Assembly (NCBI RefSeq): GCF_000270245.1
Contig: NC_015635.1
Coordinates: 1,302,001 to 1,366,000 of the forward strand
Reading direction: 5' to 3'
Source of the DNA: Microlunatus phosphovorus NM-1
GTDB lineage: Bacteria > Actinomycetota > Actinomycetes > Propionibacteriales > Propionibacteriaceae
Length of the DNA: 64,000 bases
The notes under the pieces: model-generated
The model's input: only the letters and a program-made list of their open reading frames with translations
The model's database searches: none
What the model was told of the DNA's origin: nothing
Shown: piece after piece, positions 55,775 through 63,069 of the stretch
Numbering within the stretch: position 1 is the first letter of the stretch
How the letters are laid out: every line of letters starts with the position of its first letter
Made by a program: the position numbers and the translations under genes

Positions 55775-55832
55775 CGAGAAGTAGCGTGTGGTTCCGATCC
55801 GGCCAGGATTTGGCACCAGAAGCTACTTCTCG
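55775..55832. repeat. Palindrome between convergent genes (terminator-like)
   Basis: CGAGAAGTAGC (55775-55785) pairs perfectly with GCTACTTCTCG (55822-55832), with further imperfect pairing inside (TGGTTCC.GATCCGG against CCAGGATTTGGCACCA). Same position class as 50734-50803. Confidence 0.8.
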
Positions 55833-55870
55833 TGTGTGCCCTGGCCAGCTGGCGGACAAGAAGAGGTCGG

Positions 55871-56131
55871 TCAGGCCTTGGATCGGCCGGAGATGGCGCT
55901 CCAGACGGCGAGCACGATGACGCTGCCGACGAAGGCGAGCAACCAGGTCCAGGGAGACCAGAAGCCGTCGATGCCACGATTGAAGGCGACGCTGCCCAGG
56001 AAGCCGCCGACCAGTGCTCCCACGACGCCGAGCAGCAGCGATCCCAACCAGGTGCCGCCCTTCCGGTTGAGCGCGGACTTCGCCAGTGCGCCCATGATGA
56101 GTCCGATCAGGATCCAGCCGATGATGCCCAT
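55871..56131 (-). CDS. GlsB/YeaQ/YmgE-family stress-response membrane protein
   Basis: An 86-residue membrane protein of the transglycosylase-associated (YmgE/GlsB) family. It starts MGIIGWILIGLIMGALAKSAL and has Gly-rich spans (GTWLGSLLLGVVGALVGGFLGS and a third near the end, LLAFVGSVIVLAVW). Members are upregulated by envelope or acid stress in several bacteria. It lies next to the PspC signalling genes and converges on the response regulator. Confidence 0.9.
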   Translation of the reverse strand: MGIIGWILIGLIMGALAKSALNRKGGTWLGSLLLGVVGALVGGFLGSVAFNRGIDGFWSPWTWLLAFVGSVIVLAVWSAISGRSKA

Positions 56132-56221
56132 ACCTCAAACGTACGGTGCTGAGCCGCCGGAACCCAGGATCCAGCCTCCGACAAGCCGACTCAGGTCCAG
56201 CTCGATGCTCGCCCGAGTCAC

Positions 56222-56227
56222 TATCCT
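56222..56227 (+). promoter_or_regulatory. TAnnnT -10 box of a probable leaderless mRNA (117-aa membrane protein)
   Basis: TATCCT lies 6 nt before ATG 56234. Confidence 0.5.
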
Positions 56228-56233
56228 CACAGC

Positions 56234-56587
56234 ATGCACCTCGTCTATCAGCTCCTGACGTTGGTGCACCTGGTCGGTTTCGCGACCTTGCTGGGCGGTT
56301 GCGTGATCCAGTTGCGGGTCCTCGATCCCGAGGTGAACCTGCCGATGCTGGTCGGGGCCTGGACGCAGGTGGCCAGCGGCCTGGTGCTCGCCGGATTGCT
56401 GGAGCTGTCCAGCGATCCCGCCCATCCGGTCAATCACGCCAAACTGGGTGTCAAGCTCGGCATCGCCTTGATCGTCGTGCTGCTGGTGGCCAAGAACCGG
56501 AAGTTCCAGTCGATCCCGCGGGGACTGTGGACCCTGATCACCGGATTGGTCCTGCTCAACGCCGGGGTGGCGGTCCTGTGGGGCTGA
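56234..56587 (+). CDS. Four-span membrane protein of unknown function
   Basis: A 117-residue integral membrane protein with hydrophobic segments near residues 4-24 (VYQLLTLVHLVGFATLLGGCV), 38-56 (MLVGAWTQVASGLVLAGLL), 70-86 (KLGVKLGIALIVVLLVA) and 97-116 (LWTLITGLVLLNAGVAVLW). A conserved-looking His near the first span and NHAKLGVK before the third resemble small actinobacterial membrane proteins without assigned roles. The gene precedes an Rrf2 regulator by 52 nt but each has its own promoter box. Confidence 0.75.
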   Translation: MHLVYQLLTLVHLVGFATLLGGCVIQLRVLDPEVNLPMLVGAWTQVASGLVLAGLLELSSDPAHPVNHAKLGVKLGIALIVVLLVAKNRKFQSIPRGLWTLITGLVLLNAGVAVLWG

Positions 56588-56627
56588 CTGCCGTGACGCC
56601 GCCGCCCCGTGTCGTCGGCCGAGCCAC

Positions 56628-56633
56628 TAGAGT
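56628..56633 (+). promoter_or_regulatory. TAnnnT -10 box of a probable leaderless mRNA (Rrf2 regulator)
   Basis: TAGAGT lies 6 nt before ATG 56640. The motif AGAGTCGAC occurs here and again at the start of the coding region, so autoregulation is possible. Confidence 0.5.
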
Positions 56634-56639
56634 CGACAT

Positions 56640-57086
56640 ATGAGACTCTCCGCCAGAGTCGACTATGCGCTGCGCGCGGTCGCCGAACTCGCTGCCGCCG
56701 ACGCTCCCCGTACGGTCGAGCAACTGTCGGGAGCGCAGAAGATCCCGAACAAATATCTGGAGAGCATCCTTGGCGAGCTCCGCCGGGGAGGACTGCTGCG
56801 CAGCCAGCGAGGGCCGGACGGCGGCTATCGGCTGGCCCGTCCGGCGGACAAGATCAGCATCGCCGACGTGATCCGTGCTCTGGATGGAGAACTCGCCAAC
56901 GTACGGGGCAGTCGGCCGGAGCAGTTGGAGTACGAAGGCGCCGCAGCCTCGCTGCAGGAGGTGTGGATCGCGTTGCGCGCCTCGGAGCGCGCGATTCTGG
57001 AGGGCGTGACCCTGGCTCATGTGGCGTCCGGCAAGCTGCCGGAGTCGGTGGCGGCCCTGGTCGCCAACCCCAATGCCTGGGTCTAG
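56640..57086 (+). CDS. Rrf2-family transcriptional regulator
   Basis: A 148-residue winged-helix regulator. The N-terminal HTH is typical: MRLSARVDYALRAVAELAAAD, LSGAQKIPNKYLESILGELRRGGLLRSQRGPDGGYRLARPADKISIADVIRALDGEL. The protein contains no cysteine, so unlike IscR or NsrR it cannot bind an iron-sulfur cluster; a small ligand or a CymR-like interaction is more likely. The downstream TauE/SafE permease gene, 2.4 kb away, has a nearby inverted repeat that could be a target. Confidence 0.92.
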   Translation: MRLSARVDYALRAVAELAAADAPRTVEQLSGAQKIPNKYLESILGELRRGGLLRSQRGPDGGYRLARPADKISIADVIRALDGELANVRGSRPEQLEYEGAAASLQEVWIALRASERAILEGVTLAHVASGKLPESVAALVANPNAWV

Positions 57087-57151
57087 CAGACCTCTGCGTG
57101 CTCAGCGGCCGGGTTGTTGGCAGTAAGGGAGAAGCAAAGGAGAGCGGTGCG

Positions 57152-57673
57152 GTGAGTGAACCTCGAGCGTGGCTGCACCACGCGGCCTTCGTCGTGTCCG
57201 ATCTGGACCGGACCCGCGATTTCTACCTGGCCGTGCTGGGATTCGAGGAGATCCACCGACCGACGAACTTCGTCTTCCGTGGCGCCTACTTCCGGCTGGG
57301 AGAGGCGGAGATCCACGTGGTCGAGGAGAAGACACCTGGACGGCTGCGCGACAACGCACCCCACTGGGAGCCCGATGAGCTGCAGACCGGACTGGTGCAT
57401 CATGTCGCGATCATGGTCGGTTCGTTCGAGCCCTACCTGGCGGCGCTGCGGGCCCGTGGGCTGGAGCGGGTCGGCGGTTTCCGGGTGCGCGACGACTTCA
57501 TCGAGCAGGTCTACATCGCCGACCCGGACGGGAACGTGATCGAGCTCCTGCAGCAGTTGGACGAGCCGACCGGGCGTCGGCGCCGGCAGCAGATCTATGA
57601 CGAGGGCATCGCCGTACCGGTAGCGCCAGGCTATCCGTTGATCGATCCGCGGGAGCAGTACGGCGAGCCCTGA
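57152..57673 (+). CDS. VOC-family protein (glyoxalase/dioxygenase superfamily)
   Basis: A 173-residue vicinal-oxygen-chelate protein with two beta-alpha-beta-beta-beta modules: LHHAAFVVSDLDRTRDFYLAVLGFEEIHR and LVHHVAIMVGSFEPYLAALRARG, ending with YIADPDGNVIELLQ. The metal ligands are the N-terminal His (HHAAF), the second-module His (VHHVAI) and the Glu in NVIEL. Reaction unknown; members include glyoxalase I and ring-cleavage enzymes. GTG 57152 is preceded by AAGGAGAG. It is about 65 nt after the Rrf2 gene and may be in the same unit. Confidence 0.87.
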   Translation: MSEPRAWLHHAAFVVSDLDRTRDFYLAVLGFEEIHRPTNFVFRGAYFRLGEAEIHVVEEKTPGRLRDNAPHWEPDELQTGLVHHVAIMVGSFEPYLAALRARGLERVGGFRVRDDFIEQVYIADPDGNVIELLQQLDEPTGRRRRQQIYDEGIAVPVAPGYPLIDPREQYGEP

Positions 57674-57683
57674 CGGGAGTCTC

Positions 57684-57733
57684 GTCGCAGGGAGCCGCGG
57701 AGCCGATGATGCTGGCCCACGGCTCCCTGCGAC
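57684..57733. terminator. Bidirectional terminator between VOC and PLAT-RCC1 genes
   Basis: GTCGCAGGGAGCCG (57684-57697) pairs perfectly with CGGCTCCCTGCGAC (57720-57733) across a 22-nt loop, between convergent genes. Confidence 0.85.
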
Positions 57734-57758
57734 CAAGGACTGGCGACGCCGAGGTTTC

Positions 57759-59228
57759 CTACAGAGCAGCGATCGAGTGCCACCCGCCGGCAGCGATGGC
57801 CTTGACATGCGAGATGCCTTCGATCTTGACCGGTGCGGCATAGCGATCGGGCGTGCCATCACCTGTGCCGACCTGACCGTGGTCGTTGGCACCCCAGCCC
57901 CAGACTGTCCCGTCCTTCAGCAGAGCCAGGCTGTGCCGTCCACCAGGAGCGATGGCCTTCACCCCGCTGAGGTCCGACACCTTCACCGGCGTGTTGCGGC
58001 TGGTGTTGGTGCCGTCGCCGAGCTGGTGCCAGTCGTTGGTGCCCCAGCTCCACACCGTGCCGTCCTCCAGCAGGGCCAGCGAGAAGCTCGGGTCGTGGAA
58101 GACGTTGCTGGAGCTGGCGGCGATCGCCTTCACCCGACCGCCGAGCGAGGCCACCTTCACCGGCGTGTTGCGGTTGGTGTTGGTGCCATCGCCGAGCTGG
58201 CCTTGAGCGTTGTAGCCCCAGCTCCACACTGTGCCGTCCCTCAGCAAGGCCAGGCTGTGCCGATAGCCCGCGCTGACCGCCTTGACGCCGCTGAGCCCCG
58301 GCACGACGGCGGCTGCATTGTGGTCGCTGTTGGTGCCGTCGCCGAGCTGACCTTGATGGCCGTGCCCCCAGGACCAGACGGTGCCGTCTTCGCGCAGTGC
58401 CAGTGAATGCCAGCCGCCGATGTCCACGGCCGTTACGCCGCTGAGGCCCTCGACCTTGACCGGGATGGTGTGGGCGTTGAAGCCGGTGTCGCCCGCGCCG
58501 AGCTGGCGCCAGTCGTTGGCACCCCAACTCCACACGGTTCCGTCCTTGAGCAGGGCAAGGCTGGTCCAGCCGCCAGCGGCAATCGCCTTGACGCCGAACC
58601 GCGCCAGGTGCATGACATCCACCGGCGCGTGGCGGGTCTCCTTGGTCCCGTCGCCGAGCTGGGCCCAGTCATTCCTCCCCCAGCTCCACACACTGCCGTC
58701 ATTCAGCAAAGCCAGACTGAACCAGCCGCCGCCGTCGATGGCGCTGACGCCGACCTGGTCCAGGTACGGCATAGGGCTGGGGGCGAACCGTCGCTTGTTG
58801 GTCCCGTCGCCGAGCTCACCGTGGTCGTTCTGGCCCCAGACCCAGCCTTGCCACAACGTGGGTGCCACGACCTCGCCGGAGCCGAGCAACTCACCGGCGA
58901 AGGTATGAGTCGCTGTGTCGCTGAGCCACTGTCCCGCCGGAAAGACCCAGGTGCTCCCGGTGCTGGTGTCTTGGACGACGACCTTGTCCACGAACCAGGC
59001 CGGGGCGGTCCCGGCGTTGTCGTGCCGCAGGTCGATGCTCGTCAAGCTCCCGAGGTCGGCGAGCTCGAAGGTGAACTCTCGGTTGCTGCCGGTCTCGAAC
59101 TCGCCTGAGAGCTGGGTCTCAGGGCTGCTCCCGAGTGTGCCCTGGATCGTGATGTTCACCTCGGCTCGTGTGTCGGCGAACCTCTTGGTCCCGGTGATCA
59201 CTGTTACGAGGTAGCTCTTCGCTGTCAT
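57759..59228 (-). CDS. PLAT-domain protein with seven RCC1 repeats
   Basis: A 489-residue protein without a signal peptide. Residues about 4-115 form a PLAT/LH2 beta sandwich (KSYLVTVITGTKRFADTRAEV, GSLTSIDLRHDNAGTAPAWF, VVVQDTSTGSTWVFPAGQWL), a fold known for lipid or protein binding. Then seven RCC1 repeats follow, each with (T/S)VWSWGxNxxxQLGDGT, enough for one closed seven-bladed propeller. The pairing is, to my knowledge, uncommon in bacteria. ATG 59228 has GGAG upstream; an upstream open stretch is ignored. Neither a catalytic site nor an operon partner is seen. Function unknown. Confidence 0.85.
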   Translation of the reverse strand: MTAKSYLVTVITGTKRFADTRAEVNITIQGTLGSSPETQLSGEFETGSNREFTFELADLGSLTSIDLRHDNAGTAPAWFVDKVVVQDTSTGSTWVFPAGQWLSDTATHTFAGELLGSGEVVAPTLWQGWVWGQNDHGELGDGTNKRRFAPSPMPYLDQVGVSAIDGGGWFSLALLNDGSVWSWGRNDWAQLGDGTKETRHAPVDVMHLARFGVKAIAAGGWTSLALLKDGTVWSWGANDWRQLGAGDTGFNAHTIPVKVEGLSGVTAVDIGGWHSLALREDGTVWSWGHGHQGQLGDGTNSDHNAAAVVPGLSGVKAVSAGYRHSLALLRDGTVWSWGYNAQGQLGDGTNTNRNTPVKVASLGGRVKAIAASSSNVFHDPSFSLALLEDGTVWSWGTNDWHQLGDGTNTSRNTPVKVSDLSGVKAIAPGGRHSLALLKDGTVWGWGANDHGQVGTGDGTPDRYAAPVKIEGISHVKAIAAGGWHSIAAL

Positions 59229-59398
59229 GGAGTCTCCGTCCTGGCTTCTATATCGGCGCTCGGACGAACATAATGGCATAGCCATCAGTTTGCTGGCGTC
59301 GGGGGCGACCCGGCCCGCGTTGGACTGTCCTGCTGCGTCCGAGATGCGAGATGTCTGGTGGGTGTTCCCGCCCCTCCAGTGCTATGTTCTGAGTAATT

Positions 59399-59415
59399 CC
59401 TAGAGAACTACTAGG
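59399..59415 (+). promoter_or_regulatory. Candidate operator upstream of the TauE/SafE permease gene
   Basis: CCTAG-N7-CTAGG (59399-59415) lies 10 bp after a possible -10 box TATGTT (59383-59388). Its core resembles the CTAGAG next to the Rrf2 start, so the Rrf2 protein is one candidate binder. Confidence 0.4.
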
Positions 59416-59454
59416 GTTTCATGCCCCGGAGACCCCGCTCAGAGAAGGCTCGAC

Positions 59455-60360
59455 ATGCGCAAGTTGATCATCTTGGCCCTGGTGGGCTTTGCTGCCCAGC
59501 TCATCGACGGCAGCCTCGGGATGGGATACGGCGTCACGTCCAGCTCGCTGCTGATTCTCGCCGGACTGACCCCGGCCGCCGCTTCGGCATCGGTGCACTT
59601 CTCCGAGCTCGGCACCAATATCGCCTCCGGCGTGGCCCACTGGAAGCTGAAGAACGTGGACTGGCGGGTGGTGGCCAGGGTGGCCGGCCCGGGCGCGATC
59701 GGCGCCTTCCTGGGTGCGACCGTGCTGTCCAATCTGTCGACTGAGGCCGCGGCCCCGGTGATGGCCGCGATCCTGGCGTTGCTCGGCAGCTATGTGTTGG
59801 CGCGGTTCGTGATCGGGTTCGTGCCGCCGAAGCTGAAGAAGCAGCTCTCGCTGAAGTTCCTGGCGCCGCTCGGGCTGTTCGCCGGCTTCGTCGACGCCAC
59901 TGGCGGCGGAGGCTGGGGCCCGGTCGCCACCCCGGCGCTGTTGGCCGACGGGCGGCTGGAGCCGCGCAAGGTGATCGGCTCGGTCGATACCAGCGAGTTC
60001 GCGGTGTCGGCGGCGGCCAGCCTGGGATTCCTGTTCGGCCTCGGCGCGGCCGGGATCAACTGGGGCTTCGCATTGGCCCTGCTGGCTGGTGGGTTGGTGG
60101 CGGCTCCGCTGGCAGCGGTGCTGGTGCGCTATGCACCCACCCACCTGTTGGGGGTCGCGGTCGGCGGTCTGATCCTGCTGACCAACTCGCGTACGCTGCT
60201 GAAGAGCTTCGAGGTGCCGGTGGACGTGCGCTGGTGGGTCTACGGTGCGATCCTGATCGTCACCCTCGCCGGCCTGTACGTCGCCGCTGCCCGTGCCAAG
60301 CGACTCGCGGCAGCCGCCGCTGCCGAAGGTGCCGAAGTGCCCGCCTCCGTCGCCTCCTGA
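59455..60360 (+). CDS. TauE/SafE-family sulfite/anion exporter-like permease
   Basis: A 301-residue inner-membrane permease with about eight hydrophobic segments. It starts with the family pattern ILALVGFAAQLIDGSLGMGYGVTSSSLLILAGLTPAAASASVHFSELGTN, repeated in the second half as LFAGFVDATGGGGWGPVATPALLADG and VSAAASLGFLFG. Members export sulfite, sulfoacetate or related anions; the substrate is not set here. The C-terminus is Ala-rich and cytoplasmic. GAGAAGG precedes ATG 59455. It converges on lldD. Confidence 0.9.
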   Translation: MRKLIILALVGFAAQLIDGSLGMGYGVTSSSLLILAGLTPAAASASVHFSELGTNIASGVAHWKLKNVDWRVVARVAGPGAIGAFLGATVLSNLSTEAAAPVMAAILALLGSYVLARFVIGFVPPKLKKQLSLKFLAPLGLFAGFVDATGGGGWGPVATPALLADGRLEPRKVIGSVDTSEFAVSAAASLGFLFGLGAAGINWGFALALLAGGLVAAPLAAVLVRYAPTHLLGVAVGGLILLTNSRTLLKSFEVPVDVRWWVYGAILIVTLAGLYVAAARAKRLAAAAAAEGAEVPASVAS

Positions 60361-60363
60361 GCG

Positions 60364-60431
60364 GATCTGCTCGGGATTGTCGGATCTGCACCGGCTACAG
60401 ATCGAGCAAGACCGACAAGATCGAGCAGATC
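60364..60431. repeat. 68-bp palindromic unit, family B (intergenic copy)
   Basis: It starts GATCTGCTCGGGATTGTCGG and ends CGAGCAGATC, with the same length and end sequences as the unit at 15908-15975. It lies just after the permease stop, between convergent genes, where it could terminate transcription in both directions. Confidence 0.85.
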
Positions 60432-60480
60432 GAGGTCTCGGGCCCGGCGCGGAGCGAACAGCGAGTGACGATTGCCGGCC

Positions 60481-61716
60481 CTAGCGGGGGCGGGGCTCCA
60501 GGCGGACGAGCTGGGTGACGTGGGCGGGTTCCAGTTCGTCGAGCGTCGACACGCCGAGCAACTGCATGGTCCGGATGATCTCGGCGCTCAGGATCTCGAT
60601 CGTCCGATCCACGCCTTCCCGCCCACCGGCCATCAACCCATACAGGTAGGCCCGACCGATCAGCGTGAAGTGCGCTCCCAATGCGACCGCGGCGACGATG
60701 TCGGCGCCGGACATGATGCCGGTGTCGAGATGCACCTCCAGATCGTTGCCGACTTCGCGGACCACATCGGGTAGCAGGTGGAACGGAATCGGTGCCCGGT
60801 CCAACTGCCGGCCGCCGTGGTTGGACAACACGATGCCATCGACGCCGAGGTCGGCCAGCCGTTTGGCATCGGCGACGTTCTGCACTCCCTTGACGACGAG
60901 CTTGCCCGGCCACTGGGCTTTGATCCAGCTCAGGTCCTCGAAGTCGACAGTCGGGTCGAACATCGTGTCGATCAACTCGCCCACGGTCCCGCTCCAGCGA
61001 TCCAGACTGGCGAACGCCAACGGCTCGGTGGTCAAGAAGTTGACCCACCAGGCCGGTCGGGGGATGGCATTGACCACCGTGCCAGGGGTCAATGCCGGTG
61101 GGATGGACATCCCGTTGCGCTTGTCTCGCAACCGAGCGCCGGCCACCGGCACATCGACGGTGACCAGGAGGGTGTCGAAGCCGGACTTGACGGCCCGCTC
61201 GACCAGGGCCATCGAACGGTCCCGGTCCTTCCACATGTAGAGCTGGAACCAGTTGCGGCCACCCGGATTGGCGGCCTGCACGTCCTCGATCGAGGTGGTG
61301 CCCATGGTGGACAGGCAGAACGGGATACCGGCCGCACCTGCGGCTGCTGCGCCGGCGCGCTCGCCCTCGGTCTGCATCATCCGGGCGAAACCGGTCGGAG
61401 CGATGCCGAACGGCAGCGCCACCCGACCGCCCAGCACCTCGCGGGAGGTATCGACCTGGGACACGTCGCGCAGGATCGAGGGGTGGAACTCGATGTCCTG
61501 GAACGCCTGCCGGGCCCGGGCCAGCGAGACCTCGCCCTCGGCCGCGCCATCGGTGTAGTCGAAGGCGGCCTTCGGCGTACGCCGCTTGGCGATCGCTCGT
61601 AAGTCTGCAATCGTCAGCGCACCCTCCAGCCGGCGTCGCTTTGCGCTCAGCTCGGGCTTCTTGAACTGCAGCAGCGGAGCCAGCTCGCGAGGCTTGGGCA
61701 AGTGGCGCTCGACCAT
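60481..61716 (-). CDS. lldD: FMN-dependent alpha-hydroxy-acid dehydrogenase (L-lactate dehydrogenase type)
   Basis: A 411-residue TIM-barrel flavoenzyme oxidising an L-2-hydroxy acid, most likely lactate. Family motifs are [49 protein letters not shown], the FMN-contacting [14 protein letters not shown], and the active-site [22 protein letters not shown] with catalytic His and Arg. The C-terminus has [18 protein letters not shown]. It uses the respiratory chain or oxygen as acceptor; which is not decidable. AAGGAGA precedes ATG 61716. Confidence 0.92.
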   Translation of the reverse strand: MVERHLPKPRELAPLLQFKKPELSAKRRRLEGALTIADLRAIAKRRTPKAAFDYTDGAAEGEVSLARARQAFQDIEFHPSILRDVSQVDTSREVLGGRVALPFGIAPTGFARMMQTEGERAGAAAAGAAGIPFCLSTMGTTSIEDVQAANPGGRNWFQLYMWKDRDRSMALVERAVKSGFDTLLVTVDVPVAGARLRDKRNGMSIPPALTPGTVVNAIPRPAWWVNFLTTEPLAFASLDRWSGTVGELIDTMFDPTVDFEDLSWIKAQWPGKLVVKGVQNVADAKRLADLGVDGIVLSNHGGRQLDRAPIPFHLLPDVVREVGNDLEVHLDTGIMSGADIVAAVALGAHFTLIGRAYLYGLMAGGREGVDRTIEILSAEIIRTMQLLGVSTLDELEPAHVTQLVRLEPRPR

Positions 61717-61790
61717 GGGCGTCAGTCTCCTTCGATAGCCGACGGGCGGATCAAACCCTACTCACCACGCCCCGCGCGCTGCAGTCCGCC

Positions 61791-63023
61791 TCACAGCAGC
61801 GGACGCAGCGGTGCCAGCACCGTCTCGGAGAACTTCACCATGGCATGCCGGCCGCCCCACTCGGTGGCCGAGAGCTGGCGCGAGTTGCTGCGGTCGACCT
61901 CGAAGATCGCCTCCAGTTGACGGGCCACCTCCGCGCTGAAGACCTCGATATTGATCTCGTAGTTGCCCAGCAGGCTGATCCGATCGATGTTGGCGGTGCC
62001 GATCGTCGACCACTGACCGTCGATGGTCGCGGTCTTGGCGTGCACCATCGCACCTTGGTAGAGGAAGAGCTTCACCCCACTGGCCAGCAGTTGACCGTAG
62101 AAGCCCCGCGACAGCCAGTCGGCGACGATGTGGTTCGACTCCTGCGGCACGATGATCTGCACGTCGACGCCGCGCTCGGCGGCGCGCATCAACGCGGCGA
62201 GCATGTTGGTGTCGGGAATCAGGTACGCGTGCGTCAGGTAGATGCGATGCGAGGCGCGATCGATCGCGTCGAGATACATGTTGCGGATCGGATAGACCAG
62301 CAGTCGGGGCAGATTCCGGTGCACCCGGATGTCGGGCTGCCAGTGCTCGCTTCCATAGTCCGGCAGCGCCGGCTGATGCCGACCGGCGAACAGGTTCCAG
62401 TAGTCGATGAAGGCGTTCCGCATGTCCCAGACGATGTCGCCGGTCAGCCGGGCATGCGTGTCGCGCCAGTCGGTCGCATACAGCGACCCGATGTTGTAGC
62501 CGCCGACGAACGCCGCGTCGTGGTCGACGACCAGCAGCTTGCGGTGATCGCGGCCGGAGTTGCGGATCATCCGGAACGGACTGGCGATCAGCGGATGACG
62601 GCGTACGTTGATGGTCGGCGGCAGGTCGAAGAAGGATCGCGGCACCACCAGGTTGGCGAACACGTCGTAGACCACATAGACCGACACTCCGCGGTCGGCC
62701 GCCTCGATCAAAGCCCGCTTGAACGACTGGCCGATCCGATCGTTCTTCCAGATGAAGGTCTCGAAGAAGATCTCGGACTTGGCCTGCCGGATGGCGCCGA
62801 GCATGTCGTAGTAGAGGTCCTCGCCATAGGTGTAGAGCGTCACCTCCGAGCCGCCGGCGGTCACCGAGCGGGCCGGCACTCGAGGGAACCTCGCCGGGGC
62901 GCGGTGTCGCTTGCGGTGTTGGTCGATCGCCACAAGCGTCAGCAGCGTCACTCCCTGCACAGCAGCCACAGCGAGAGCGACCCGCTTGAGGACGCTCCCG
63001 ACTTTCATCCGACGCCACTGCAT
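61791..63023 (-). CDS. Phospholipase D-like protein (cardiolipin synthase-type)
   Basis: A 410-residue protein with an N-terminal membrane anchor (residues about 12-33, LKRVALAVAAVQGVTLLTLVAI) and two PLD domains. The HxKxxxxD motifs are complete: HRKLLVVD in the first half and HAKTATID in the second, each followed by a Gly/Asn/Ser loop (GGYNIGS, GTANID). The arrangement fits bacterial cardiolipin synthases that condense phosphatidylglycerol, though other transphosphatidylation is possible. ATG 63023 is supported by TAAGAT 7 nt upstream on the minus strand; ATG 63008 is in frame. Confidence 0.9.
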   Translation of the reverse strand: MQWRRMKVGSVLKRVALAVAAVQGVTLLTLVAIDQHRKRHRAPARFPRVPARSVTAGGSEVTLYTYGEDLYYDMLGAIRQAKSEIFFETFIWKNDRIGQSFKRALIEAADRGVSVYVVYDVFANLVVPRSFFDLPPTINVRRHPLIASPFRMIRNSGRDHRKLLVVDHDAAFVGGYNIGSLYATDWRDTHARLTGDIVWDMRNAFIDYWNLFAGRHQPALPDYGSEHWQPDIRVHRNLPRLLVYPIRNMYLDAIDRASHRIYLTHAYLIPDTNMLAALMRAAERGVDVQIIVPQESNHIVADWLSRGFYGQLLASGVKLFLYQGAMVHAKTATIDGQWSTIGTANIDRISLLGNYEINIEVFSAEVARQLEAIFEVDRSNSRQLSATEWGGRHAMVKFSETVLAPLRPLL

Positions 63024-63030
63024 GCGATCG

Positions 63031-63036
63031 ATCTTA
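63031..63036 (-). promoter_or_regulatory. TAnnnT -10 box of a probable leaderless mRNA (PLD-like gene)
   Basis: On the minus strand TAAGAT is followed by 7 nt and ATG 63023. Confidence 0.5.
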
Positions 63037-63069
63037 GGTGTCGGTTCTCAATACTAGGGTGGAGCCGAG

